In this document: one piece after another, positions 54,334 through 63,647 of the stretch
How the letters are laid out: every line of letters starts with the position of its first letter
Position numbering within the stretch: position 1 is the stretch's first letter
Assembly: GCF_017743865.1 (NCBI RefSeq)
Contig: NZ_JAGHRJ010000002.1
Span: forward strand, 1-64,000
Length of the DNA stretch: 64,000 nt
Source: Labrenzia sp. R4_2
GTDB taxonomy: Bacteria; Pseudomonadota; Alphaproteobacteria; Rhizobiales; Stappiaceae
Reading direction: 5' to 3'
Notes under the pieces: model-generated
The model's input: the letters and a program-made list of their open reading frames with translations, nothing else
What the model was told of the DNA's origin: nothing
The model's database searches: none
Translations under genes and position numbers: made by a program

Positions 54334-57300
54334 TCAAGCCGCTGCCAGGCGCGCCAGTTTGGTCAGGATCGTGGCTGTGCCCTTCAAACGTTTATCAGTG
54401 TTTTCCCAGTCGCGGGTCAGAACCACTTTCTGGTCCGGCCGGATCTTGGCGAGAACACCCTGCTCGGCAATGTAGGACACAAGGCCTGCCGGATTTGAGA
54501 ATTCGCTGTTGCGGAACGCCACAACGATGCCTTTCGGACCTGCGTCCACCTTCTCGACATTGGCCTTGCGGCACAGTCCCTTGATGTAGACGATCTTGAG
54601 GAGATGCTGGACCTCTTCCGGCATCGGGCCGAAGCGGTCGATCAGTTCGGCGCCAAAGGCGTCAATTTCCTGTGCTTCGGTAACATCTCCAAGACGCCGG
54701 TAAAGCTGCAGGCGCAGCTGCAAATCGCCGACATAGTCTTCCGGGATCAGGACCGGCGTTCCGATGTTGATTTGCGGCGACCACTGCTCATCGCCGAAAT
54801 CCGCGCCGCCATCCTTCAGCTTGGCAACCGCCTCTTCCAGCATCTGCTGGTAGAGCTCGAAGCCGACCTCCTTGATGTGCCCGGACTGTTCATCGCCCAA
54901 AAGATTGCCCGCGCCGCGAATGTCCAGATCGTGGCTGGCCAGCTGGAACCCGGCACCAAGCGTTTCCAGGGATTGCAGCACTTTCAGGCGCCGTTCGGCG
55001 GTGGGGGTGAGCGTCTTGTTAGCCGGAACGGTAAAGAGCGCATAGGCGCGCGTCTTGGATCTGCCGACGCGTCCGCGCAGCTGATAAAGCTGGGCAAGCC
55101 CGAACATGTCGGCACGGTGAACGATCAGCGTGTTCGCGGTCGGAATATCAAGACCGGACTCCACGATCGTCGTCGACAGCAGAACATTGTACTTGCCCTC
55201 ATAGAAGGCGTTCATGACGTCTTCCAGCTCGCCCGGTGGCATTTGCCCATGCGCAACGGCAACTTTCAGTTCCGGGACAGCTTCTTCCAGGAAGTCCTTT
55301 CGTTCGGCAAGGTCGGACAGGCGCGGACAGACGTAAAAGCTCTGGCCGCCCCGGTAATGTTCCCGCAGCAAGGCCTCGCGGACCACAAGCGGATCAAAAG
55401 GAGACACGAAAGTCCGGACAGCCAGCCTGTCGACCGGCGGTGTTGCGATCAGCGACAATTCCCGCACACCGGTCAATGCCAGCTGCAGGGTTCGCGGGAT
55501 CGGCGTAGCGGACAGGGTCAGAACGTGGATGTCCGACTTGAGTTCCTTTAGCCGTTCCTTGTGTTTCACCCCGAAATGCTGCTCCTCATCGATGATCAGA
55601 AGTCCGAGATCCCGGAACTGGATGGATTTTCCAAGCAGCGCATGGGTCCCGACGACGATATCGACGGATCCGTCGGCAATGCCCTTCTTGGTCTGGGTCA
55701 ACTGGCGGGTAGGCACCAGCCGGGAGGCATGGGCCACATTGATCGGCAGTCCATGAAAGCGCTCGGAGAATGTCTTGAAGTGCTGACGGGCCAGCAGTGT
55801 GGTTGGCACCACGACGGCAACCTGCCGGCCGGACATGGCGGCAAGGAACGCGGCGCGCAGCGCCACTTCCGTCTTGCCGAACCCGACATCACCGCACACC
55901 AGCCGGTCCATCGGCCGTCCCGAGGCCAGATCCTCGAAGACGGAATCAATGGCGTTCAGCTGATCGTCCGTTTCCTCGTAAGGGAATTTCGTGGCGAACT
56001 CGTCGTAGACCCCTTCCGGTGTTTCCACCACAGGTGCGGTTTTGAGGGCCCGCTCCGCCGCCGTCTTGATAAGACCGTCGGCAATCTCAAGGATCCGTTT
56101 CTTGAGCTTGGCCTTGCGCGCCTGCCAGGCACCACCGCCAAGCTTGTCGAGCTGCGCTTCCTGATCTTCCGATCCGTAGCGGGACAGAAGCTCAATGTTT
56201 TCAACCGGCAGATAGAGCTTGTCGCCGCCTGCATATTGCAGCTCAAGACAGTCATGCGGCGCACCGATGGCCTCGACGGTCTTCAGGCCGATGAACCGTC
56301 CAATGCCGTGCTCCACATGAACCACCAGATCGCCTTCCGACAATCCGGTCGCCTCGGTGATGACATTCGCGCCCTTGGACTTGCGGCGAGATTTGCGCAC
56401 AAGCCGGTCACCCAGAATGTCCTGCTCGCCGATAAACGCGATATCGGAGAGTTCGAACCCGTGCTCGATGCCCAGGACACACAGTGCAGACGTCTTGGCC
56501 GGGAGCTTTTCCGTTTCTTCCAGCGTCTCGACATTCTGGACCGCGCCGAGACCGTGATCACCGAGGATCTGACCGAGCCGGTCCCGGGACCCGTCCGACC
56601 AGCAAGCGATGACGGTGCGCTTGCCGCTTTTTTGAAGCTCGTGGACATGGGTCGTGAGCGCATCAAAAATATTGACGTCTCCGGCCGTCCGTTCGGCGGC
56701 AAAACTCCGTCCCTGGCGGCCGCCCAGTTCGATGACGGTCTTGCCGCTGCCCGGCGGCGGTGTGAAGGGATCGAGTGTGGCCGTCGCCCGGTCCGCAAGG
56801 GCTGCAGTCCATTCGTCCTGGGTGAAATACAGCTTTTCCGGTGGCACAGGCATATATGGAACGGTGCCGGCGCCTGCCCCCATCTCCCGGGCTTCCTCGC
56901 GGGCCTTGTAGTGTTCGCCGATCTGATCCAGCCGCTCACGCACTGCATCCGAACTGCTGGCATCCAGCACGACCGGAGTATCGCCAATGAAATCAAACAG
57001 CGTTTCAAGCTTATCATGGAACAACGGCAACCAATGTTCCATGCCCGCATAACGGCGCCCGTCGCTGATTGACTGGTAAAGCACATCGTCGCGGCTGGCG
57101 GCGCCAAAGCTTGCCAGATAAGAGCGGCGGAACCGGGAGATGCTTTCCTCAGAAAGCACCACCTCGCTCATGGGAACGAGATCGAGGCGTTTCAGCTGTT
57201 TGGAGGTCCGCTGGGTTTCCGGATTGAAAGAGCGGATTGATTCGAGTGTGTCGCCAAAGAAATCAAGCCGGACCGGCTCTTCTTCGCCGGGCGCAAACAG

Positions 57301-57819
57301 ATCGACAATTCCGCCGCGCACCGCGTATTCACCGGTTTCGCGCACGGTTGGCGTGCGGGAGAATCCGTTCATCTCCAGCCATTTGGAAATCGCGGCCATG
57401 TAGACCTGATTGCCCGGTGCCATCGACAAGGTCTGCTCGGCCATGAACGCCCGTTCCGGGATCCGCTGAACGGCAGCATTCAGAGTTGTAACCAGGAGAA
57501 CCTTGCGCCCCGCCTCGATGCCGCGCGCGAGCTGACCAAGCGCCAGAAGACGCCGTGCACTGATCGCCGGATTGGGCGAGACACGGTCATAGGGCAGACA
57601 GTCCCAGGCCGGCAGCTGTATGATCTCGGCTGCTGGATCAAAGTACCCGAGCGCCTCGCTGATCATCGCCATGCGCGTTGCGTCCCGGGCGACAAATACC
57701 AGCGCCAGCCCCTGGGCGGGTGTTTCTGCTAGCAAGCGCGCAAGCGCATAGCTTTCCGCACCATCGGGCACGCCAGCCAATGTCACATTGGCCTGGTCCT
57801 TCAACAGGCTGTCGAACAC
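54334..57819 (-). CDS. mfd: Transcription-repair coupling factor Mfd
   Basis: An 1161-residue ATP-dependent translocase that pushes stalled RNA polymerase off lesions and recruits UvrA. The UvrB-like N-terminal modules cover about residues 1-350, the RNA-polymerase-interacting domain follows with GDLVVHVEHGIGRFIGL near 505, and the motor has Walker A GDVGFGKTEVALRAAF near 640 and DEEQHFGV. The TRG-type motif and the C-terminal UvrA-binding region complete it. Length is normal. It lies 19 bases after sdhE. Confidence 0.97.
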   Translation of the reverse strand: MFDSLLKDQANVTLAGVPDGAESYALARLLAETPAQGLALVFVARDATRMAMISEALGYFDPAAEIIQLPAWDCLPYDRVSPNPAISARRLLALGQLARGIEAGRKVLLVTTLNAAVQRIPERAFMAEQTLSMAPGNQVYMAAISKWLEMNGFSRTPTVRETGEYAVRGGIVDLFAPGEEEPVRLDFFGDTLESIRSFNPETQRTSKQLKRLDLVPMSEVVLSEESISRFRRSYLASFGAASRDDVLYQSISDGRRYAGMEHWLPLFHDKLETLFDFIGDTPVVLDASSSDAVRERLDQIGEHYKAREEAREMGAGAGTVPYMPVPPEKLYFTQDEWTAALADRATATLDPFTPPPGSGKTVIELGGRQGRSFAAERTAGDVNIFDALTTHVHELQKSGKRTVIACWSDGSRDRLGQILGDHGLGAVQNVETLEETEKLPAKTSALCVLGIEHGFELSDIAFIGEQDILGDRLVRKSRRKSKGANVITEATGLSEGDLVVHVEHGIGRFIGLKTVEAIGAPHDCLELQYAGGDKLYLPVENIELLSRYGSEDQEAQLDKLGGGAWQARKAKLKKRILEIADGLIKTAAERALKTAPVVETPEGVYDEFATKFPYEETDDQLNAIDSVFEDLASGRPMDRLVCGDVGFGKTEVALRAAFLAAMSGRQVAVVVPTTLLARQHFKTFSERFHGLPINVAHASRLVPTRQLTQTKKGIADGSVDIVVGTHALLGKSIQFRDLGLLIIDEEQHFGVKHKERLKELKSDIHVLTLSATPIPRTLQLALTGVRELSLIATPPVDRLAVRTFVSPFDPLVVREALLREHYRGGQSFYVCPRLSDLAERKDFLEEAVPELKVAVAHGQMPPGELEDVMNAFYEGKYNVLLSTTIVESGLDIPTANTLIVHRADMFGLAQLYQLRGRVGRSKTRAYALFTVPANKTLTPTAERRLKVLQSLETLGAGFQLASHDLDIRGAGNLLGDEQSGHIKEVGFELYQQMLEEAVAKLKDGGADFGDEQWSPQINIGTPVLIPEDYVGDLQLRLQLYRRLGDVTEAQEIDAFGAELIDRFGPMPEEVQHLLKIVYIKGLCRKANVEKVDAGPKGIVVAFRNSEFSNPAGLVSYIAEQGVLAKIRPDQKVVLTRDWENTDKRLKGTATILTKLARLAAA

Positions 57820-57838
57820 GAAAACCGTCCTTTTATTC

Positions 57839-58156
57839 TTATTTTACAAAGCCGGCCGGTCCAGCGGCTTCATGATAGGCAATGATCCGGCGGTAGAGCG
57901 GGCCGTCCCATTCTGCCGGCAACGGCTTGCGGCCCGTCATCCAGGCGTAAAGATCCTGATCGTGCGCGGTCAGAAGATGCTCCAGCTCACGTAGTTCGTC
58001 TTCATCGAGGTCATCAATCTTGGCGTTGGCAAACCCGCCGAGCAGCAGATCCATTTCCTTCATGCCCCGGTGCCAGCAACGAAACAGGATCTTCTTGCGC
58101 CGCGCATCCCGGCTGCCGGTTTCATTGTCATTGGTCGCACTCGGATGATCGGACAT
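57839..58156 (-). CDS. sdhE: Succinate dehydrogenase flavin assembly factor SdhE
   Basis: A 105-residue all-helical factor that helps attach FAD to succinate dehydrogenase. The conserved RGMKEMDLLLGGF segment near residue 30 includes the RGxxE residues that touch the flavoprotein. WDGPLYRRIIAYHEA ends the protein. It is followed closely by mfd and is divergent from recG, an arrangement recurring in alphaproteobacteria. Confidence 0.93.
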   Translation of the reverse strand: MSDHPSATNDNETGSRDARRKKILFRCWHRGMKEMDLLLGGFANAKIDDLDEDELRELEHLLTAHDQDLYAWMTGRKPLPAEWDGPLYRRIIAYHEAAGPAGFVK

Positions 58157-58314
58157 GGAGAACCTTCGGATCTGGAACCAGAAGAAAAGACAGACGCATG
58201 GCCTATCACCTTACCGGATCGAATGAAAACTGGCGACTATATAGCGCCCAACTTGCGGGATGTCAGCGGCCAAGTTCACAGAATGTTCCAATTGTTGCAC
58301 TGAGGCCAATCTTC

Positions 58315-60474
58315 ATGGCAGAACAGATCCCGCCCGCTTCGCCGCCGTCTGACAAAGGTATACCACCTTCCATGCGTCCCCCGGTCCTTGATCCGCTGTT
58401 TGCTCCCGTCTCCACGCTGCCCGGGATCGGTCCGAAAATCGCCAAACTGGTCGCAGGATTGGTCGGTGGTCAGCCGGACCGGGAGGCGACCGTTGCAGAT
58501 CTGTTGTTTCACATCCCGCACAGCCTGATCGACCGGCGTCATAAACCGGGAATCGCTTATTCGGAAAACGGCGACATCGTCACGCTAGATGTCACCATCG
58601 GGCGGCATTCTGCTCCGCCGCGGCACTCCAAGGCGCCCTACCGCATTTCCGCCTATGACGAGACAGGCCAGATCACCTTCGTCTTCTTCCATTCCCGTCA
58701 GGACTGGCTTCAAAAAACCTTTCCGGAAGGCGAACGGCGGATCGTCTCAGGCAAGGTCGAATGGTTCAATGACCGGCCTCAGATGGTGCATCCGGACTAT
58801 TCGGTGTCTCCGGAAGAAGCCGATCAGATGCCGCCGATCGAGCCGATCTATCCGCTAACCGCGGGCCTTGCCTCCAAGACGCTGCAAAAAGCCATGAAGG
58901 CGGCGTGCGAAAAAATCCCGCATTTGCCGGAGTGGCTCAATGAGCCGTATCTCCACCAAACCGGCTGGCCGGATTTCGCCGAAGCGCTCAAGACCCTGCA
59001 TGCCCCGAAAGAACGGCAGGATGTCGAGCCGCAATCCCCTTACATGCAGCGGGTCGCCTATGACGAACTGCTCGCCAGTCAGCTCGCGCTTGCGCTGGTG
59101 CGGGCCAACATGCGCACACTCGGGGGGATTGAACGCAAACCGGACGGCAGATTGCAGGCGGCCGTCATCAACGCCCTACCCTTTGAGCTGACCGACAGCC
59201 AGAAAGACGCGATCAAGGACATCAATGCGGATCTCGCCCAACCCACCCGCATGCTCCGTCTTCTGCAGGGCGATGTTGGAGCCGGTAAAACCGTAGTTGC
59301 GCTGGCAACCTTGGCCCAAGTGATACAGACCGGCGCCCAGGGCGGCCTGATGGCCCCGACCGAAATCCTGGCTCGTCAGCATTTTGCGTCCATGGCCCCG
59401 ATCTGCGAGAAGGCCGGGATCCGACTGGCGCTCATGACCGGCAAGGACACGCAAAGGGAACGCCGCCTGCTCCAGGAAAAGCTGGATGCGGGCGAGATCG
59501 ACCTGGTTGTCGGCACACACGCCTTGTTCCAAGGCTCGGTGACGTTCAAGGACCTCGGCATGGTGGTCGTGGACGAACAGCACCGGTTCGGCGTGCACCA
59601 GCGTCTGGCGCTGTCCTCAAAAGGGCGCGGCGTCGATGTGCTGGTTATGACAGCCACCCCAATCCCGCGCACACTCGTTCTGACGTGCTTCGGCGACATG
59701 GATGTCTCCAAACTACTCGGCAAGCCGGCCGGGCGAAAGCCGATCAAGACTGTATCCGTATCGCTGGACCGGCTCGATGAGATCATCGGACGCGTGGGCG
59801 CGGCGACCCGGGAGGGCCAAAAGGTCTATTGGGTGTGTCCACTCGTTGAAGAGTCTGAAAAAATCGATCTGGCGGCCGTGGAAGACCGGCACCGGGTCTT
59901 GGAACATGCGCTTGGCCAACGGGTCTCGCTGGTGCATGGGCGGATGAGCGCGGACGAAAAAGACGCGGCGATGGACGATTTCAAATCCGGCCGCACCCGG
60001 GTTCTGGTCGCAACCACCGTGATCGAGGTCGGCGTCGATGTTCCTGATGCCACGATCATTGTCATCGAACATGCCGAGCGTTTTGGTCTCGCACAGCTAC
60101 ACCAGCTGCGCGGCCGGGTCGGGCGCGGCGACAAGCCGTCCTCTTGTGTGCTGCTTTACAAGGGGCCGCTCGGGGAAACTGCCGGTGCGCGGCTCAACAT
60201 CATGCGCGAGACCAACGATGGCTTTCTGATCGCGGAAGAAGATCTGCGTCTGCGCGGCGGCGGCGAAATTCTCGGCACCCGTCAGTCCGGGACACCGGGA
60301 TTTCGGATTGCCCGGGCCGATGAACATGCCGACCTGATGGAAGTTGCCCGCGACGATGCACGGCTCATTCTTGAAACGGATCCGGAACTGAAATCAAAAC
60401 GCGGCGAGGCGCTGCGCTGCCTGCTCTATCTCTTCGGCCGCGATGCCGCAATCCAATTGTTGCGGGCGGGTTAA
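58315..60474 (+). CDS. recG: ATP-dependent DNA helicase RecG
   Basis: A helicase of about 719 residues that reverses stalled forks. The wedge OB domain is at residues 30-180 (GIGPKIAKLVAGL), Walker A is GDVGAGKTVVALATLA near 300, Walker B is DEQHRFGVHQR, and helicase motif V-VI includes TTVIEVGVDVPDA and QLRGRVGRG. The ATG at 58315 has GAGG upstream; starts at 58198 and 58372 are alternatives. Its end overlaps the convergent MmgE/PrpD gene by four bases. Confidence 0.96.
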   Translation: MAEQIPPASPPSDKGIPPSMRPPVLDPLFAPVSTLPGIGPKIAKLVAGLVGGQPDREATVADLLFHIPHSLIDRRHKPGIAYSENGDIVTLDVTIGRHSAPPRHSKAPYRISAYDETGQITFVFFHSRQDWLQKTFPEGERRIVSGKVEWFNDRPQMVHPDYSVSPEEADQMPPIEPIYPLTAGLASKTLQKAMKAACEKIPHLPEWLNEPYLHQTGWPDFAEALKTLHAPKERQDVEPQSPYMQRVAYDELLASQLALALVRANMRTLGGIERKPDGRLQAAVINALPFELTDSQKDAIKDINADLAQPTRMLRLLQGDVGAGKTVVALATLAQVIQTGAQGGLMAPTEILARQHFASMAPICEKAGIRLALMTGKDTQRERRLLQEKLDAGEIDLVVGTHALFQGSVTFKDLGMVVVDEQHRFGVHQRLALSSKGRGVDVLVMTATPIPRTLVLTCFGDMDVSKLLGKPAGRKPIKTVSVSLDRLDEIIGRVGAATREGQKVYWVCPLVEESEKIDLAAVEDRHRVLEHALGQRVSLVHGRMSADEKDAAMDDFKSGRTRVLVATTVIEVGVDVPDATIIVIEHAERFGLAQLHQLRGRVGRGDKPSSCVLLYKGPLGETAGARLNIMRETNDGFLIAEEDLRLRGGGEILGTRQSGTPGFRIARADEHADLMEVARDDARLILETDPELKSKRGEALRCLLYLFGRDAAIQLLRAG

Positions 60475-61784
60475 CCGGAGACCAGTCTTCCTATCTCACG
60501 CGCATTCATCTGGTCCAACTGGTCCAGGATTGACCAGATGTCAGCGCCTTCTTGACCGAGGCAAGCCTGCGCCTTGGACCGTAGTTTGCCTTCCAGCGTT
60601 TCAATTGCCAGCGGCGCTGCAAGATCGAAGGACACTTGGCGAGTCTCCCCGTTTTTAAACGTAAGAATGCCCTCGGCTTGCAAGTCAGTCAGGGTATCGT
60701 CGCCAATCACCGTCACTTTCTTAGCAAATGCTGCCAGGGCCGGATCCAGCGCCAATGCATCTGTGTAAGTGTCCGGTGCGCCGGTCACATCGCCCCTAAG
60801 GGTCATGCCGGCGAGCCAGGCATAGCTGAACTTGACCTCAAGCCCTGTGCGCGGCTGTTTGATGTCACAAACCTTCAGCCATCGCGGATTGGTTCTCAAT
60901 ACAAATTCAGCAACATCATCCATGGTTACGCCAGCGTCCTTTGCCAACAACAGCCCTTCGATCATTGCATGCAGGCCGTGACAACAGGCGTGCAGTTTGT
61001 ATTTGTTGTCTTCAAGCAGAAAGCGATTTCCAGATCCTTGATCCCAAAGCGCCTTGCTTGGGAGGGTTTCGGGATTATGCGTTTCTGCAAATCCTTGCGG
61101 TCCCATCAATCCGTCGTCGCAAGATGTCATATCGAGGCGCGCCAGCTGGGCGCATTCAATACCGTTGGAGGCAGCGATCCCGGCATTGTAGGGCTTGCCC
61201 CTCGTGCCGAATTGCGACTTCAGCCCGGATGCCCGTGTTGCACAAAGCCCAATCGCCGCCCGCATTTGCTCTTGCGTTAGTCCGTATAAACGGCCAGCTG
61301 CGACCGCAGCTCCAAATGCGCCAGCAGTCGCTGTTTGATGGAAACCGAGATTGTAGTGCGCGGCTCCAAGAACTGTGCCAATGCGGATCGCAGCCTCCGC
61401 ACCAATGACAAACGCTGCCAGCAAATCCGATACAGTGGCATCAACGTCCTCAGCGGCGGCAAGCGCAGCAGGATAGATGCCGACCGACAGGTGGCCAACA
61501 TGGGAAAAATGGGTGTCGTCATAATCTAGCGCGTGGCTGACAGCACCATTGATGAGAGCGGCCATTCGCGGCGGCATCTTCGCACCGCCGAATGTAGAGG
61601 ACGCTTCAACACCCGCTTCGCCAGCGCCAAACGCGCGTAGTGTTTTCGCCACCGGTTCTTCCACCCCGGCCCTGCCGCAAACCAACCAATCCAGCAGGGA
61701 GAACTTCGCCAACTGGACTGCCGATGCTGGAAAATCGGCAGAAGGCTGCGCTGAGAAGGCAATCAGGTCATCGATAAAGGGCAT
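60471..61784 (-). CDS. MmgE/PrpD-family dehydratase-like protein
   Basis: A 437-residue protein of the 2-methylcitrate dehydratase superfamily. The all-alpha N-terminal domain has SHALDYDDTHFSHVGHLSVG near residue 83, with the aspartates and histidines of the active site, and GFHQTATAGAFGAAVAAGRL near 150; the C-terminal domain holds YKLHACCHGLHAM. True PrpD would lie in a prp operon, and none is here. Other members act as cis-aconitate decarboxylase or isomerases, so the substrate is unknown. Confidence 0.85.
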   Translation of the reverse strand: MPFIDDLIAFSAQPSADFPASAVQLAKFSLLDWLVCGRAGVEEPVAKTLRAFGAGEAGVEASSTFGGAKMPPRMAALINGAVSHALDYDDTHFSHVGHLSVGIYPAALAAAEDVDATVSDLLAAFVIGAEAAIRIGTVLGAAHYNLGFHQTATAGAFGAAVAAGRLYGLTQEQMRAAIGLCATRASGLKSQFGTRGKPYNAGIAASNGIECAQLARLDMTSCDDGLMGPQGFAETHNPETLPSKALWDQGSGNRFLLEDNKYKLHACCHGLHAMIEGLLLAKDAGVTMDDVAEFVLRTNPRWLKVCDIKQPRTGLEVKFSYAWLAGMTLRGDVTGAPDTYTDALALDPALAAFAKKVTVIGDDTLTDLQAEGILTFKNGETRQVSFDLAAPLAIETLEGKLRSKAQACLGQEGADIWSILDQLDQMNAREIGRLVSG

Positions 61785-61904
61785 TCGAAACTGTCCGGGA
61801 GGAACATAAAGCAGGCCCTCACCCTAGCCGAATGGCATACCTCTTGGAAAGCTTTCGGAGTATTGGCCGGTGTCTGTTCCAAACCCACCGTAGAAGCTGG
61901 CTTC

Positions 61905-62642
61905 CTAGACTTTCTCGACCTTTTTCAGGCGCTCTGCCTGTTTCGGATCGACCACCAGATCTTCCACATATTCGGGATAATCCGGGCTCACAAGCCCGGC
62001 CGAAATGACCAGCTTGGCCGCATCTTCAACGCTCATGTTAAGCTCAATGACGTCTTCTTTGGGAACAAACAGCAAGAAACCGGACGTGGGGTTCGGCGTT
62101 GTGGGCAGGAAAACAGACACGGTATCAGCCATGTTCTTCAGCTGCGAAGAGACTTCGCCTTTGGTGTCTGTGGAGATGAACACGATCGCCCACAGGCCCT
62201 TCCGTGGATATTCAATCAAGGCAGCCTTGTTAAAACTCGTCCCACGCTGATCAAGTACCGTCTGAAAGATTTGCTTTAAGCCACTGTAAATATTGCGAAC
62301 AAGCGGCATTCTGTCGACGAGACGCTCGCCGAAAGAGATCAAACTGCGGCCCAGGAAGTTGGCCGCCAGGAACCCCACGATCGTCAGGACGATCACAGCG
62401 ACGATCAGACCGAAACCAGGTATCGAGAACGGCAGATAGGTCTCCGGATTGTAGACCCGCGGGACAAAGGGTTTGACCCAGCTGTCGACCCACTTGATGA
62501 ATGTCCAAGTCAGCCACAACGTGATGCCGATCGGCCCGGTGATCACAAGACCTGTCAGAAAATAGTTCCGGACACGCGTTGCGGCATTGGGGCGGTGGGC
62601 TACCAAATGCTCATCATCTGCATTATGTTTGTGCTTGCTCAT
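61905..62642 (-). CDS. DUF502 family membrane protein
   Basis: A 245-residue inner-membrane protein. Two transmembrane segments are visible: YFLTGLVITGPIGITLWLTW near residue 28 and FGLIVAVIVLTIVGFLAAN near 75. The GRSLISFGERLVDRMPLVRNIYSGLKQI block and the GFLLFVPKEDVIELNMSVEDAAKLVISAG block are characteristic of DUF502. Function is unknown; plant and bacterial members are linked only to membrane processes. It is read alone. Confidence 0.9.
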   Translation of the reverse strand: MSKHKHNADDEHLVAHRPNAATRVRNYFLTGLVITGPIGITLWLTWTFIKWVDSWVKPFVPRVYNPETYLPFSIPGFGLIVAVIVLTIVGFLAANFLGRSLISFGERLVDRMPLVRNIYSGLKQIFQTVLDQRGTSFNKAALIEYPRKGLWAIVFISTDTKGEVSSQLKNMADTVSVFLPTTPNPTSGFLLFVPKEDVIELNMSVEDAAKLVISAGLVSPDYPEYVEDLVVDPKQAERLKKVEKV

Positions 62643-62784
62643 GAGCGGAACCTGAACATCGTTTGTGAGTTTCCATTTTGCATCCAGCCACCAGCTAGAT
62701 AAGTATCTTTATCGCAGCGCGGTATCCTGCGCTTGAATTAATTTTCGGCTTTGACCGCAGTTTCTGCCGGAATCGGAGGCACGA

Positions 62785-63177
62785 TTGCACCGCACCACGT
62801 TCATCATACTCGGACTGGCTTGCGTCGCGGTGGGCATCGTTGGGGCGTTCTTGCCGATTCTGCCCAGCACGATTTTCTTCATTCTTGCAGCCGCTTGTTT
62901 TGCAAGATCTTCCCCGAGGCTGGAAAAAAAGATCCTCGATCATCCCGTCTTCGGACCGCCGGTCATATCCTGGCGCGAACACGGCGCCATCCCTTTGAAT
63001 GCCAAGCTCTATGCCATTGCTGGAATGTGCTTCGGGTATGCTCTGTTTTATTGGGGCACTGCACCGCAACTCTGGCTCGCAGCTATAGTCGCGGTGGGTA
63101 TGATCGGATGCGCGATCTATGTTGTGTCCCGTCCGTCTGGCCCAGCTCCCAAAGACCAGGGTGCGGACTCGATGTAA
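62785..63177 (+). CDS. DUF454 (YbaN-like) membrane protein
   Basis: A 130-residue inner-membrane protein with three or four hydrophobic segments. LGLACVAVGIVGAFLPILPSTIFFILAAACFARSS is the N-terminal DUF454 signature, here in its usual position, followed by HPVFGPPVISWREHGAIP and two further membrane helices. Function is unknown. It is divergent from the DUF502 gene across a 142-base gap and convergent with the acetyltransferase gene. Confidence 0.9.
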   Translation: MHRTTFIILGLACVAVGIVGAFLPILPSTIFFILAAACFARSSPRLEKKILDHPVFGPPVISWREHGAIPLNAKLYAIAGMCFGYALFYWGTAPQLWLAAIVAVGMIGCAIYVVSRPSGPAPKDQGADSM

Positions 63178-63203
63178 CGCTCATCGCGAACCATCGGCGG
63201 CCA

Positions 63204-63647
63204 TCAGTCGTCCGGAATCAGACGTTTTCCGAAGGCTGCCGACGTTTCAAGCGCATAATCCATGTCCCCATAGAACCTGTGCACGGCGTCATTGTCTTTA
63301 CGAACGAACAAATTGATCTTAGGGCAGCCAAGGCCGGTCAGATAGTCTTCGCACTGCTGCATGAGTTTGCGTCCATATCCGCCGCCTTGGTGTGCGGGAT
63401 CGACACTCAAATAATAAACCGCGCCACGATGGCCATCGTAACCGGTCATCACCGAGCCAATGACTGTCTGGTCCTTGATCAACACAAACAAACGGCTGGC
63501 GTCCACACTGAGACACCGGTCAATGTCATTCTCCGGATCATTCCAAGCGCGCACCAGACCGCATTTTTTCCAAAGCGCGATCACATCCTGGCGGTGCTGT
63601 TCTTTAAACAGGACGATGTCGGACTTATTCGCATCCGGCATGGTCAT
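63204..63647 (-). CDS. GNAT-family N-acetyltransferase (YpeA type)
   Basis: A 147-residue acetyltransferase. The acetyl-CoA pyrophosphate loop is PAHQGGGYGRKLMQQ near residue 85, preceded by the VYYLSVDP strand, and NDAVHRFYGDMDYA is motif B. The sequence resembles YpeA-like enzymes whose substrate is unknown. The ATG overlaps the glmS stop by four bases (ATGA), so it is translated after glmS. A start at 63641 is also possible. Confidence 0.88.
   Translation of the reverse strand: MTMPDANKSDIVLFKEQHRQDVIALWKKCGLVRAWNDPENDIDRCLSVDASRLFVLIKDQTVIGSVMTGYDGHRGAVYYLSVDPAHQGGGYGRKLMQQCEDYLTGLGCPKINLFVRKDNDAVHRFYGDMDYALETSAAFGKRLIPDD

Noticed and set aside
55561..57072. A 503-codon open frame on the plus strand
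   Set aside because: It is antisense to mfd, with no ribosome site and no recognisable domain.
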